From an uncultured Bacilli bacterium (GTDB taxonomy: Bacteria > Bacillota_I > Bacilli_A > RF39 > UBA660), in NCBI GenBank assembly GCA_934087065.1, contig CAKOIS010000014.1:1-21346 (forward strand): DNA of 21,346 nt, given 5' to 3'. This document shows positions 7,834 through 15,968 of this stretch, in pieces; positions within the stretch are counted from its first letter, which is position 1, and every line of letters starts with the position of its first letter. Position numbers and translations under genes: made by a program. Under the pieces are notes generated by a model. That model worked only from the letters and a program-made list of their open reading frames with translations, made no database searches and had not been told where the DNA came from.

Positions 7834-9078
7834 ATGGAAGGAATTAATGTAAAAAGTGAAATAGGTCCACTTAAAAAAGTACTTCTACATAGACCTGGAA
7901 ACGAACTACTAAATCTAACTCCAGATACATTAGGAAGACTTTTATTTGATGATATACCTTTCTTACCAGTTGCGCAAGCTGAACATGACGCATTTGCAAG
8001 AATTCTAAAAGAAAATGGTATAGAAGTAGTATATCTAGAAGACCTAGTTAGTGAAGTATTAAGTATGAGTGAAGAAATACTAGATGAATTTCTAAAAGAA
8101 TTTATTTATGAAGCTGGAATAACTACTCCTAAATATAGAACTCTAGTATATGACTACTTACATAGCTTTACTGATAAAAAAGAATTAGTATTAAAAACAA
8201 TGAGTGGTATAAAAATAGAAGAAATACCATTAAGAAAAAGAGAAGTAGAAAAAAGCTTAGTTGACTTTGTGAGTGATGAAAGTGACTTCTTAGCTGACCC
8301 AATACCAAATCTTTACTTTACTAGAGACCCATTTGCAAGCTGTGGTAACGGGGCAATACTAAATAGAATGTACTCAGTTACTAGAAATAGAGAAACTATA
8401 TATGCTGACTTTATATTCAAGTATCATCCTGACTTCAAAGGCAAAGTAAAAAGGTACTATAGTAGAAACTTACCTTACCACATTGAAGGTGGAGACGTAC
8501 TAAACATAAGTAACAAAGTTATTGCTGTAGGTATCTCACAAAGAACAGAACCTGCCGCAATTGATGAACTTGCTAAAAACTTATTTAAAGAACCTACTTG
8601 TGAAGTAGAAACAGTATTGGCTTTCAAAATACCAGAAAGTCGTGCATTTATGCATTTAGATACTGTATTTACACAAATAGATTACGATAAGTTTACATAC
8701 CATCCAGGAATAATGAACACTCTAGAAGTTTACGAAATCACCGAAGGAGATGATCCAACTACATTTGAAGACCTAAATGTTAAAAAAGTAGAAGGTAGTT
8801 TAGAAGAAATATTAGAAAAATATCTTGGAAAGAAAATTACACTTATTCCATGTGCTGGAGGAGAAAAAATATCTAGTGAAAGAGAACAATGGAATGATGG
8901 AACAAACACTCTTTGTATAGCACCTGGTGTAGTAGTAGTATACGATAGAAACAACATGACTAACAATATACTAAGAGAACACGGAATAAAAGTTCTTGAA
9001 ATGCCAAGTGCTGAATTATCACGTGGAAGAGGCGGCCCAAGATGTATGAGTATGCCACTAATTAGGGAGGATATATAA
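7834..9078 (+). CDS. arcA: Arginine deiminase
   Basis: The enzyme hydrolyses arginine to citrulline and ammonia, the first step of the arginine deiminase pathway. The 414 residues have the family's full length. Visible active-site segments are FTRDP (162-166), HIEGGD (216-221, with Glu 218), MHLDT (273-277, His 274) and the nucleophile C404 in GGPRCMSMPL near the end. The start ATG follows AAAGGA. The stop overlaps the arcB start by one base (TAATG), and the arcB ribosome binding site (AGGGAGG) lies in the last codons, so translation is coupled. It is first in arcABCD behind a strong promoter. Confidence 0.97.
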   Translation: MEGINVKSEIGPLKKVLLHRPGNELLNLTPDTLGRLLFDDIPFLPVAQAEHDAFARILKENGIEVVYLEDLVSEVLSMSEEILDEFLKEFIYEAGITTPKYRTLVYDYLHSFTDKKELVLKTMSGIKIEEIPLRKREVEKSLVDFVSDESDFLADPIPNLYFTRDPFASCGNGAILNRMYSVTRNRETIYADFIFKYHPDFKGKVKRYYSRNLPYHIEGGDVLNISNKVIAVGISQRTEPAAIDELAKNLFKEPTCEVETVLAFKIPESRAFMHLDTVFTQIDYDKFTYHPGIMNTLEVYEITEGDDPTTFEDLNVKKVEGSLEEILEKYLGKKITLIPCAGGEKISSEREQWNDGTNTLCIAPGVVVVYDRNNMTNNILREHGIKVLEMPSAELSRGRGGPRCMSMPLIREDI

Positions 9079-10070
9079 TGGATTTAACAGGAAGACATTT
9101 CTTAAAATTATTAGATTATACACCTGAAGAAATAAGATTCTTACTAGACGTATCTAAAGATTTTAAAGAAAAGAAGAAATTACATATTGAACACAAATAT
9201 TTACCAAATAAAAATATTGTACTTTTATTTGAAAAAACTTCAACTAGAACAAGATGTGCTTTTGAAGTTGCTGCACTTGACCTTGGTATGGGAGTGACGT
9301 ATTTAGACCCTAATGCTAGTCAAATGGGTAAAAAAGAAAGTATTGCTGATACTGCTAAAGTATTAGGTAGAATGTATGATGGAATAGAATATCGTGGATA
9401 TAGTCAAACAATAGTAGAAGAGTTAGCTAAAAATGCTGGAGTACCAGTTTGGAACGGGCTTACAACAGAATTCCATCCAACACAAATGCTTGCAGACATT
9501 ATGACTGTTGAAGAAAACTTTGGTTACTTAAAAGGCTTAAAGTTAGTATTTATGGGAGATGCTAGAAACAATGTTGCAAATTCACTAATGGTAGTATGTG
9601 CTAAAATGGGAATAAACTTTGTAGCATGTGCTCCACGTGAACTATGGCCACAAGAAGAGTTAGTTAACACTTGTAAGGAAATTGCTAGTACTAATGGGTG
9701 TACTATAACTTTAGAAGAAGATGTAAGTGTTGCTACTAAGAGTGCTGACGTTATATATACTGATGTATGGGTTTCAATGGGAGAAGCAGATGAAGTATGG
9801 GCTAGTCGTATCAAATTACTTAGTCCATATCAAGTAAACATGAGTGTTATGTCAAATGCAAGCGAAAACGCAATATTCTTACACTGCTTACCATCATTTC
9901 ATGATTTAAACACAACAATCGGAAAAGAAATATACGAAAAATTTGGCTTAAAAGAAATGGAAGTCACTGACGAAGTATTTAATAGTCCAAAATCAAAAGT
10001 ATTTGACGAAGCAGAAAATAGACTACACACAATAAAAGCGGTAGTATATCTAACAATGAGGGAAGAGTAA
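9078..10070 (+). CDS. arcB: Ornithine carbamoyltransferase, catabolic
   Basis: In this pathway it splits citrulline with phosphate to ornithine and carbamoyl phosphate. The 330 residues show the carbamoyl-phosphate loop STRTR (55-59), HPTQ (133-136), the ornithine-binding SMGE (233-236) and HCLP (269-272), all intact. It overlaps both neighbours by one base (TAATG), which with its place between arcA and arcC argues for the catabolic and not the biosynthetic role. No other arginine-synthesis genes are in the window. Confidence 0.96.
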   Translation: MDLTGRHFLKLLDYTPEEIRFLLDVSKDFKEKKKLHIEHKYLPNKNIVLLFEKTSTRTRCAFEVAALDLGMGVTYLDPNASQMGKKESIADTAKVLGRMYDGIEYRGYSQTIVEELAKNAGVPVWNGLTTEFHPTQMLADIMTVEENFGYLKGLKLVFMGDARNNVANSLMVVCAKMGINFVACAPRELWPQEELVNTCKEIASTNGCTITLEEDVSVATKSADVIYTDVWVSMGEADEVWASRIKLLSPYQVNMSVMSNASENAIFLHCLPSFHDLNTTIGKEIYEKFGLKEMEVTDEVFNSPKSKVFDEAENRLHTIKAVVYLTMREE

Positions 10071-11005
10071 TGAGTAAAATAGTTATAGCTCTAGGAGGAA
10101 ATGCTCTTGGTAAGACTCCTAGTGAACAATTATCTATTCTAGAAGGTGTTTCTAAAGTAATAGTGGACCTTATAGAAAAAGGTAACAAAGTAATACTTAC
10201 ACATGGAAATGGACCGCAAGTTGGGCAAATCTCTCTTGCAATGGAGTATGCTAGTAATGGAAGCGCTGCTACTCCATCAATGCCATTTGCAGAGTGTGGT
10301 AGTATGAGTGAAGGTTATATTGGTTATCATATAGAACAGTCAATAATGAATGAACTAAACAAAAGAAGTATTGACAAATCTATAGTAGCCTTAATAACAG
10401 AGGTCTTAGTTGATAAAAATGATGGATGTTTTAAAAATCCTACTAAACCTATTGGAATGTTTTACACTAAAGAAGAAGCCAGTGTAATAGAGAACGAAAA
10501 AGGTTACATTTTTAAAGAAGACGCAGGCCGTGGATATAGAAGAGTAGTACCATCTCCTATACCTAAAAAAATACTAAACGACAAAGTTATAAAAAAACTT
10601 GTTGAAGCGGGTGTTATTGTTATATGTGCTGGAGGTGGAGGAGTTCCAGTTATAATGGAAAATAATACTTTAAAAGGAGTAGATGCAGTAATTGATAAAG
10701 ATAAGTCAGCTAGTTTACTTGCTAAAGAAGTTGATGCTGATGTGTTACTTATATTAACTGCTGTTGATAAAGTATACTTAAACTATAATAAAGAAAATAT
10801 GATTGAGTTAGATACTATCACAGTAGAAGAAGCAAGAAAGTATATAAGTGATAACCAGTTTGCTCCTGGAAGTATGCTACCTAAAATAGAAGCATGTATA
10901 AATTTTGTAGAAAACTCAAATAAAACTGCAATAATTACATCGCTAGAATGCGCAAGTGACGCATTAGAACACAAAAATGGTACAGTCATAAAAGGAGGAA
11001 AATAA
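10070..11005 (+). CDS. arcC: Carbamate kinase
   Basis: The enzyme transfers the phosphate of carbamoyl phosphate to ADP, giving ATP, CO2 and ammonia, the energy-yielding step of the pathway. The 311 residues carry the amino-acid-kinase motifs ALGGNALG (7-14), THGNGPQVG (44-52) and CAGGGGVPV in the middle of the chain. The length is normal. The start overlaps the arcB stop by one base and the gene ends in AAAGGAGG, the ribosome binding site of the next gene. Confidence 0.96.
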   Translation: MSKIVIALGGNALGKTPSEQLSILEGVSKVIVDLIEKGNKVILTHGNGPQVGQISLAMEYASNGSAATPSMPFAECGSMSEGYIGYHIEQSIMNELNKRSIDKSIVALITEVLVDKNDGCFKNPTKPIGMFYTKEEASVIENEKGYIFKEDAGRGYRRVVPSPIPKKILNDKVIKKLVEAGVIVICAGGGGVPVIMENNTLKGVDAVIDKDKSASLLAKEVDADVLLILTAVDKVYLNYNKENMIELDTITVEEARKYISDNQFAPGSMLPKIEACINFVENSNKTAIITSLECASDALEHKNGTVIKGGK

Positions 11006-11006
11006 T

Positions 11007-12449
11007 ATGACAAAGAAAAAGAATAGAAGCATGTTATCAGCATACACTATTATAATGATAGTTATAGTAGCGCTTGGAATTCTTTCACATTTACTACCAG
11101 ATGCTAAATTCGTTGGTAAAGAAATAGTAAATGGTAGTGGTACAGTAGGAGCAAGCCTTAGCCAAATCTTACTAGCACCAATATTGGGATTTGAAAATGC
11201 TGTAGATGTTGCAATATTCGTACTTATTTTAGGAGGTTTTCTTAAAATAATAGACAAAACTAAAGCTTTAGAAACAGGCATTAAAGTTTTAGTACAAAAA
11301 TTAAAAGGTAAAGAATTATGGTTAATACCAATATTAATGTTTATCTTCTCAATTTGTGGTACAACATATGGAATGCTTGAAGAAACAGTTGGCTTCTACG
11401 TACTTCTAGCAGCTACGATGTTTGCCGCAGGAATGGACCCACTTGTAGGTGCAGCAGTAATTTTATTAGGTGCTGGTACTGGTGTTCTTGGTTCAACAGT
11501 TAACCCATTTGCAACAGGAGCTGTATTATCTGCTTTAAGAGCAGCTGGTGTAGAATATAATCAAGGAACAATTTTATTTATAGGAATAATTTTATGGTTA
11601 CTTGCTTACCTAATATCAACATTGTTTGTGTTAGCCTATGCAAGTAAAGTTAAAAAAGATAAAGGTTCAACTATACTTTCCTTAAGAGAGCAAGAAGAAG
11701 CTGAAAAAGAATTTGGTAAATTTGAGGAAAAATCAAAGCAAAAAGAAGTTTTAACTACAAAACAAAAAATAACTTTATGTGTTTTTGCTTTAACATTCTT
11801 AATAATGATTATAGGATTTATTCCATGGGGAGAATTTGACATAACTTTCTTTGATGGATTTACTGGATGGCTTACAGGCTCTAGTTTAGGTAACTGGTAC
11901 TTCTACGAGTCTGCACTTTGGTTCTTCTTAATGAGTATAGTAATATCTTTAATCAATGGTTACAAAGAAAAAGAGTTTGTAGACACATTTATTGATGGAA
12001 CAAAAGATATGATAGGTGTTATCTTAGTAATAGCAGTAGCAAGAGGAGCTTCTGTATTAATGAAACAAACTTACTTAGACAATTACATTATTTATAATGC
12101 AACTGAACATTTAAGTAAACTACCAGAATTAGTATACGTTCCACTTAACTACTTACTACACGTAGTACTATCATTCTTAGTACCATCAAGTAGTGGACTT
12201 GCTACACTCTCAACTCCAATAACTGGACCACTTGCTGCAAGCTTAGGTTATTCAACTGAAGTAGCGGCTATGACTATTGTAAGTGCAAATGGATTAGTAA
12301 ACTTAATAACTCCAACTTGTGGAGCAATAATGGGAGGACTTGCTCTAGCTAAAGTAGACTATTCAACTTGGTTCAAATGGGCATTAAAAGTAGTTATAAC
12401 AATTGCAATAGTAAACATTTTAGTATTGATGCTATTCTCAATTGTTTAA
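11007..12449 (+). CDS. arcD: YfcC/DcuC-family transporter, probable arginine/ornithine antiporter
   Basis: The 480 residues form about 12 hydrophobic segments, with a charged cytoplasmic loop near the middle (about 212-252). The sequence looks like the YfcC/DcuC transporter family and not the APC-type ArcD of Pseudomonas or Lactococcus. Such proteins occur in arc operons of Firmicutes as the arginine/ornithine exchanger, and its place directly after arcC with an AAAGGAGG site supports that role. The substrate is inferred from context, so the symbol refers to operon role more than to orthology. Confidence 0.8.
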   Translation: MTKKKNRSMLSAYTIIMIVIVALGILSHLLPDAKFVGKEIVNGSGTVGASLSQILLAPILGFENAVDVAIFVLILGGFLKIIDKTKALETGIKVLVQKLKGKELWLIPILMFIFSICGTTYGMLEETVGFYVLLAATMFAAGMDPLVGAAVILLGAGTGVLGSTVNPFATGAVLSALRAAGVEYNQGTILFIGIILWLLAYLISTLFVLAYASKVKKDKGSTILSLREQEEAEKEFGKFEEKSKQKEVLTTKQKITLCVFALTFLIMIIGFIPWGEFDITFFDGFTGWLTGSSLGNWYFYESALWFFLMSIVISLINGYKEKEFVDTFIDGTKDMIGVILVIAVARGASVLMKQTYLDNYIIYNATEHLSKLPELVYVPLNYLLHVVLSFLVPSSSGLATLSTPITGPLAASLGYSTEVAAMTIVSANGLVNLITPTCGAIMGGLALAKVDYSTWFKWALKVVITIAIVNILVLMLFSIV

Positions 12450-12465
12450 AAATAAGTAAATAATT

Positions 12466-12495
12466 AAAAAACACTTGAAATATAGTGCTTTTTTT
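12466..12495 (+). terminator. Weak hairpin terminator after arcD
   Basis: CACT (12472-12475) pairs with AGTG (12484-12487), a mismatch follows, then A and T runs pair, ending in seven T. It corresponds in place to the stronger hairpin at 20431-20458. Some read-through into the following leader is possible. Confidence 0.5.
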
Positions 12496-12516
12496 GATAA
12501 GATTATCTTGTAATAA

Positions 12517-12656
12517 AGATAGGAAGTGAAGTACATGAAGATTAACTCTTTAGTACAAAATAAAGTACAAGTGGGGGGGGGAGTTATTTAAATAGTATAA
12601 ATAACTATAGTTTTTCATGTGCAATTAAATGGATAGAATAACTCTACCCATTTTTT
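12517..12656 (+). promoter_or_regulatory. Structured leader of the first surface-protein gene (copy A)
   Basis: This leader matches 20481-20621. Elements in order: ribosome binding site and short ORF; an outer stem pairing 12531-12541 with 12612-12622 (11 bp, two G-U); inside it a GTAC/GTAC mini-stem with the loop AAAATAAA, nine G (12573-12581), and the hairpin GTTATTTA (12583-12590) with TAAATAAC (12598-12605); then a terminator, 12628-12637 with 12643-12652, followed by six T. Bases 12569-12575 (AAGTGGG) can pair instead with 12647-12653 (CCCATTT), which would break the terminator. This is the layout of an attenuator or riboswitch-like control. The ligand or signal is unknown. No convincing promoter is visible just upstream. 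Confidence 0.6.
12535..12591 (+). CDS. Leader peptide of copy A (18 residues)
   Basis: ATG at 12535 follows AGGAAGTG and encodes MKINSLVQNKVQVGGGVI, ending in TAA. The Gly codons are made by the nine-G run, so a change in G number would change the frame. The start codon lies inside the outer stem of the leader. A matching ORF occurs in copy B with the shared core VQNKVQ.GGG. Confidence 0.5.
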   Translation: MKINSLVQNKVQVGGGVI

Positions 12657-12686
12657 CGTGTCTTAAAAAGAAAGGAGAACATTAAT

Positions 12687-14192
12687 TTGCAACGAAAACA
12701 ATTAACACTTGTAATAGTAAGCTTACTTGTAGTAGTACTAAGTGTATCACTGGCTTACTTTACAACACAAATAATAGGAAAGGGTAAAAATGTAAGTGTA
12801 ACAAGTGCAAACTTACAAATAGTATTTACAGATAGTGATGGAGCTTTAACAGAAACTGATATAGAACCAGGCTGGCAAAAAACTAAAACATTTACTATTA
12901 AAAATGATACTAAAACAGAATACAAGTATAATATAGTAATAAAAGACTTGTTAAATACTTTTGTAACTAAAGGATATTTACAATACAAAATAACCAGTAC
13001 AAATAATGGATACAATATGACTGAGTTTAAGGATATTCCAAAGTCTAGTGTACCTAAAGATACAATACTAGCTTATAGTGTAGTAATACCTAATGGAGTA
13101 ACACAAAGTTACACTATTGAATTTAAGTATGCAAACGATGAAAGTGTAGACCAAAGTGATGATATGGGTAAGAAACTAAGTGGAACATTATTTATAACCG
13201 AGGGAACAGAACAACCTACGCTTTTAAGTCAAATACTAAATGACAACCCAACAAGAAGTACCAGAGATACATATTATGCGGTATTTACAAATAATACAAA
13301 AGGAACACTATTTACAGCAACAGAAAAGAATGTACATAATATAGCAGATACTACAGTATATTATTATGCAGGAAATACAACAAACAACTGGGTAAAATTT
13401 GCAGGATACTACTGGAGAATAATAAGAACAAATGCAGATGGAAGTATAAGAATGTTGTATTCTGGAACAAGCCATGATACAACAAGTGGATATTTAAGTA
13501 CTGGTACTAGTGCTTTCAACACTTCAGACAATAGTCCAAAATATGTAGGATATATGTATGGAGAAAATGACGATACATTAGCAAAGGCAAGAACAAATAC
13601 AAATAACAGCACAATAAAAACAGCAATAGATAATTGGTATGCAGGTAACATGACATCATATACAAAATACCTAAGTACAACAGCAGTATATTGTAATGAT
13701 AGAACAGAACAAACAGCAGGGACATATAATACAGATGATTTCAACTATGCACCGCGTGCAAGAGTAAATACAAATTATGCACCTACATATGACTGTACAG
13801 AAGCAAGCGATGCATTCAGTGTAGATAATACAAGTGCAAAATTAACATATCCAATAGCATTAATGACCTCTGATGAAATAATGCGTGCAGGTGGAAAAAA
13901 TGGAACAAGTTTAACTAGTCCATACGCATGGTATTATTTAAACAGCACAAATGGTAGTATAACAGGCTCAACCTATTGGTGGTTGTTGTCTCCTCTCAGT
14001 TGGGATGGCAGCAGCGCTGGCGTGTTCTACGTGGACGGTTCGTCCTACCCTGGCGGCTTGTACGGCAACTACGTCTACGGCGCGAGCGGTGTGCGTCCGG
14101 CAGTTTCTCTCAAATCTTGTGTCAAGACAAGTGGGGGAGATGGCACAGCAAGTAGCCCATACACAATTGAAGAAAGTACAAGTGGATGCTAA
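12687..14192 (+). CDS. TasA/SipW-type surface protein with DGR-like variable C-terminus
   Basis: Translation starts at TTG 12687, nine bases after AAAGGAG; no ATG is near. The N-terminus is a basic start plus hydrophobic helix ending SLAYF (about residues 6-24), like SipW-dependent secreted proteins such as TasA and camelysin, followed by a beta-rich domain to about residue 165. Residues 210-501 form a second domain with YYWRIIR, ALMTSDEI, TYWWLLSP and GVRPAVSL, resembling DUF6273 / C-type-lectin-like folds. Residues 437-467 use mostly NNC codons in GC-rich DNA, as expected for the variable region of a diversity-generating retroelement. There is no LPXTG anchor. It likely sits on the surface and binds a ligand (inference). 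The gene at 20652 is a paralog. Confidence 0.75.
   Translation: MQRKQLTLVIVSLLVVVLSVSLAYFTTQIIGKGKNVSVTSANLQIVFTDSDGALTETDIEPGWQKTKTFTIKNDTKTEYKYNIVIKDLLNTFVTKGYLQYKITSTNNGYNMTEFKDIPKSSVPKDTILAYSVVIPNGVTQSYTIEFKYANDESVDQSDDMGKKLSGTLFITEGTEQPTLLSQILNDNPTRSTRDTYYAVFTNNTKGTLFTATEKNVHNIADTTVYYYAGNTTNNWVKFAGYYWRIIRTNADGSIRMLYSGTSHDTTSGYLSTGTSAFNTSDNSPKYVGYMYGENDDTLAKARTNTNNSTIKTAIDNWYAGNMTSYTKYLSTTAVYCNDRTEQTAGTYNTDDFNYAPRARVNTNYAPTYDCTEASDAFSVDNTSAKLTYPIALMTSDEIMRAGGKNGTSLTSPYAWYYLNSTNGSITGSTYWWLLSPLSWDGSSAGVFYVDGSSYPGGLYGNYVYGASGVRPAVSLKSCVKTSGGDGTASSPYTIEESTSGC
13983..14125 (+). other. Candidate DGR variable region (VR)
   Basis: Within the surface gene the composition changes sharply: bases 14041-14100 have 41 G/C of 60 and only 7 A, while 13861-13920 have 22 G/C of 60. 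Of codons 437-467, 20 of 31 end in C (NNC), as when AAC codons of a template repeat are mutated at A. Arg is CGT and Pro CCG here, unlike the host AGA/CCA. The segment is framed by WWLLSP and GVRPAVSL, the usual borders in lectin-fold DGR targets. The template repeat and reverse transcriptase are not in the window, so this stays a strong inference. Confidence 0.7.
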
Positions 14193-14370
14193 GATCCCAT
14201 TAACTTAACTGTGTCTAACGATTAATTTACTAATATAATTACTATAAAGCAATCTAAGAGTTAAATGATAGTTTATATAATATGATATATTAGTAAAAAA
14301 GTCAACAAAAAAAGAAATACTTTGGCAAAAAAAAGTTCTTCAATTTTTGTGGGAAAGTAAAATAAAAAAT

Positions 14371-14406
14371 AATTGATGCTTACTTTTGCTAAAGCATCAA
14401 TTTTTA
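14371..14406 (+). terminator. Intrinsic terminator, perfect 11-bp stem
   Basis: AATTGATGCTT (14371-14381) pairs perfectly with AAGCATCAATT (14392-14402), and the strand continues TTTTTAT. Confidence 0.8.
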
Positions 14407-14410
14407 TGGG

Positions 14411-14455
14411 GAAAGCGCAAATAGCTTTTATAAGTTGTTTATGCTTTCTTTTTTT
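14411..14455 (+). terminator. Second intrinsic terminator
   Basis: GAAAGC (14411-14416) pairs with GCTTTC (14443-14448), extended inward with one mismatch and G-U pairs, followed by seven T. Confidence 0.65.
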
Positions 14456-14499
14456 ATAACTTAGTTTACACAAAACATGTAAAAAAACACGTCAAATTT

Positions 14500-14539
14500 C
14501 GCGTAAAGTCAAAATAAAAAAAGACTTTTCGCGTTTTTT
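14500..14539 (+). terminator. Third intrinsic terminator, just ahead of yhcG
   Basis: CGCGTAAAGTC (14500-14510) pairs with GACTTTTCGCG (14523-14533) with one T-T mismatch, followed by six T. It ends 30 bases before the yhcG start, so it may end a small transcript or act as an attenuator. Confidence 0.7.
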
Positions 14540-14568
14540 GTCGAATAAATATATTAGGAGGGAAAATT

Positions 14569-15477
14569 ATGATAGACAATTATTTAGAAAATATAAAAAA
14601 TGAAATAATAAATGGAAATGCTAAAGTAGCAGCTAAGAATTATCAGATAAATAATGTGAAAATTACAATGAATTATAATATTGGTAAGGAACTTGCAGAA
14701 GCAGGTAAACACTATGGAGAAGGAATAGTAAAAAAATATGCAAGTATTTTAACTAAGGAATTTGGAAGTGGATATAAGGAAAAAGATTTATATAAGATGC
14801 AACAATTTTATTTATTAATTCAAAAAGTCGCTCCACTGGAGCGACAATTGACGTGGAGTCATTACAAGATTTTATTATCACTAAGAGATATCAAAGAAAT
14901 TAAGTATTATATTCATATTACTAAACGAGATAATTTAAGTAAAAGAGCATTAGCTGAAAGAATAAAAAGTGATGAGTATGGTAGGCTTTCAAATGAAGCA
15001 AAAGAAAGTCTTTTAAATAAAGAAGAACTTTCTTTAAATCAAAGTGTCCCCAGTCCAATTGTATTAGTGCCTAATAAAAGTTATGAAGTTTATACTGAAA
15101 AAATATTACAAGAAATTATTTATGAAAACTTAGATAGTTTTATGAAACAACTAGGCGGTGGATATTTTTACGTTGGAAGAGAATATAAACTTAACATTGG
15201 AGACAAAAAGAATTATATAGATTATCTATTTTATAATGTGGTGGACAGTAGATATTGTGTAGTAGAGATAAAAGCAAGAGAGTATAAGAAAAGTGACTAT
15301 GGTCAAATAAAAACATATATGAACTATATAGACGAACACTTAAAAAATATAACTCAAAATAGTACTATTGGAATAATTATAACAAAGTCAGTAAATAAGT
15401 TTGAAGCACATTATGTAAAAGATAATCAAATAACAATAGTAGAATTTAAAATAAATAAAACTGTGCAAATTAGTTAG
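14569..15477 (+). CDS. YhcG/DUF1016-family PDDEXK nuclease
   Basis: The 302 residues have the N-terminal DUF1016 helical domain (about 1-150, with LTWSHYKILL and DNLSKRALAERI) and a C-terminal PDDEXK nuclease domain with D218, E233 and K235 (IDYLFY...CVVEIKAREY) and Q246. The family is linked to mobile elements and defence islands, but its function is poorly known. The ribosome binding site AGGAGGG lies just before the ATG. Codons for residues 87-93 are made of a perfect DNA palindrome (14827-14845), which is unusual. A truncated tandem copy follows after 10 bases. The protein is somewhat shorter than many homologs, but both domains look complete. Confidence 0.85.
   Translation: MIDNYLENIKNEIINGNAKVAAKNYQINNVKITMNYNIGKELAEAGKHYGEGIVKKYASILTKEFGSGYKEKDLYKMQQFYLLIQKVAPLERQLTWSHYKILLSLRDIKEIKYYIHITKRDNLSKRALAERIKSDEYGRLSNEAKESLLNKEELSLNQSVPSPIVLVPNKSYEVYTEKILQEIIYENLDSFMKQLGGGYFYVGREYKLNIGDKKNYIDYLFYNVVDSRYCVVEIKAREYKKSDYGQIKTYMNYIDEHLKNITQNSTIGIIITKSVNKFEAHYVKDNQITIVEFKINKTVQIS
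14827..14845. repeat. Perfect palindrome inside yhcG (copy 1)
   Basis: GTCGCTCCA-C-TGGAGCGAC, 9 bases each side of a single C. It falls in the same codons as the palindrome at 15746-15764, which has a different but equally perfect sequence. Confidence 0.85.
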
Positions 15478-15745
15478 GAGAGTGTTTATGACAGACGAAT
15501 ATTTAGATAATATAAAAAATGAAATAATAAGTGGTAATGCTAAAGTAATAGTTAAAAATTATCAGATAAACAATGTAAAACTTACAATGAATTATAATAT
15601 AGGAAAAGAACTAGCAGAAGCAGGTAAACTTTATGGAGAAGGTATAGTAAAGAAATATGCAAGTATTTTAACTAATGAATTTGGAAGAGAATACTCTGTC
15701 TCTAATTTAAAGAGAATGCGTCAATTTTATATTCTTTTTGAAAAA

Positions 15746-15764
15746 GGTGCGCCACTGGCGCACC
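15746..15764. repeat. Perfect palindrome inside yhcG (copy 2)
   Basis: GGTGCGCCA-C-TGGCGCACC, 9 bases each side of a single C. Against copy 1, three stem positions have changed on both arms so that pairing is kept. Confidence 0.85.
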
Positions 15765-15940
15765 AATTGACCTGGGAACACCTAAGATTACTTTTGCCTT
15801 TAAAAGATGTCAATAAAATCAATTATTATATTAGTATTACTAAACGAGATAATTTAAGCAAAAGGGCATTAGCTGAAAGAATAAAGAGTAATGAGTATGA
15901 TAGACTTTCAGATGAATTAAAAGAAAAACTTTTAAATAAT

Positions 15941-15968
15941 AAAAAAAGCCACTTTAAAATGGCATTTT
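15941..15968 (-). terminator. Terminator of tetR, overlapping the end of the yhcG copy
   Basis: GCCA (15948-15951) pairs with TGGC (15960-15963), with an outer A/T stem. Read on the minus strand it ends in seven T, so it fits tetR best. The stem is short. Confidence 0.45.

Larger units (their letters stand above)
14193..14568 (+). other. Gene-free region with several hairpins and terminators
   Basis: The 376 bases between the surface gene and yhcG hold no credible ORF. An imperfect hairpin (TACTTT 14318-14323 with AAAGTA 14354-14359; CAAAAA with TTTTTG inside) is followed by three terminator-like hairpins, listed separately. Bases 14193-14310 show nothing I can name. No copy of the variable region is present here. 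Confidence 0.5.

Noticed and set aside
12573..12581. G-quadruplex in the leader
   Set aside because: A single run of nine G cannot give four strands by itself, and no further G runs lie nearby; pairing with CCCATT is the simpler reading.
14005..14208. A 67-residue frame in the GC-rich part of the first surface gene
   Set aside because: It is an out-of-frame reading of the variable region; GC-rich sequence has few stops, and it has no ribosome binding site.
14193..14568. DGR template repeat next to the variable region
   Set aside because: Read against the variable region, this AT-rich gap has no stretch resembling it. No reverse transcriptase (YxDD-type motif) was found in any listed frame of the window.
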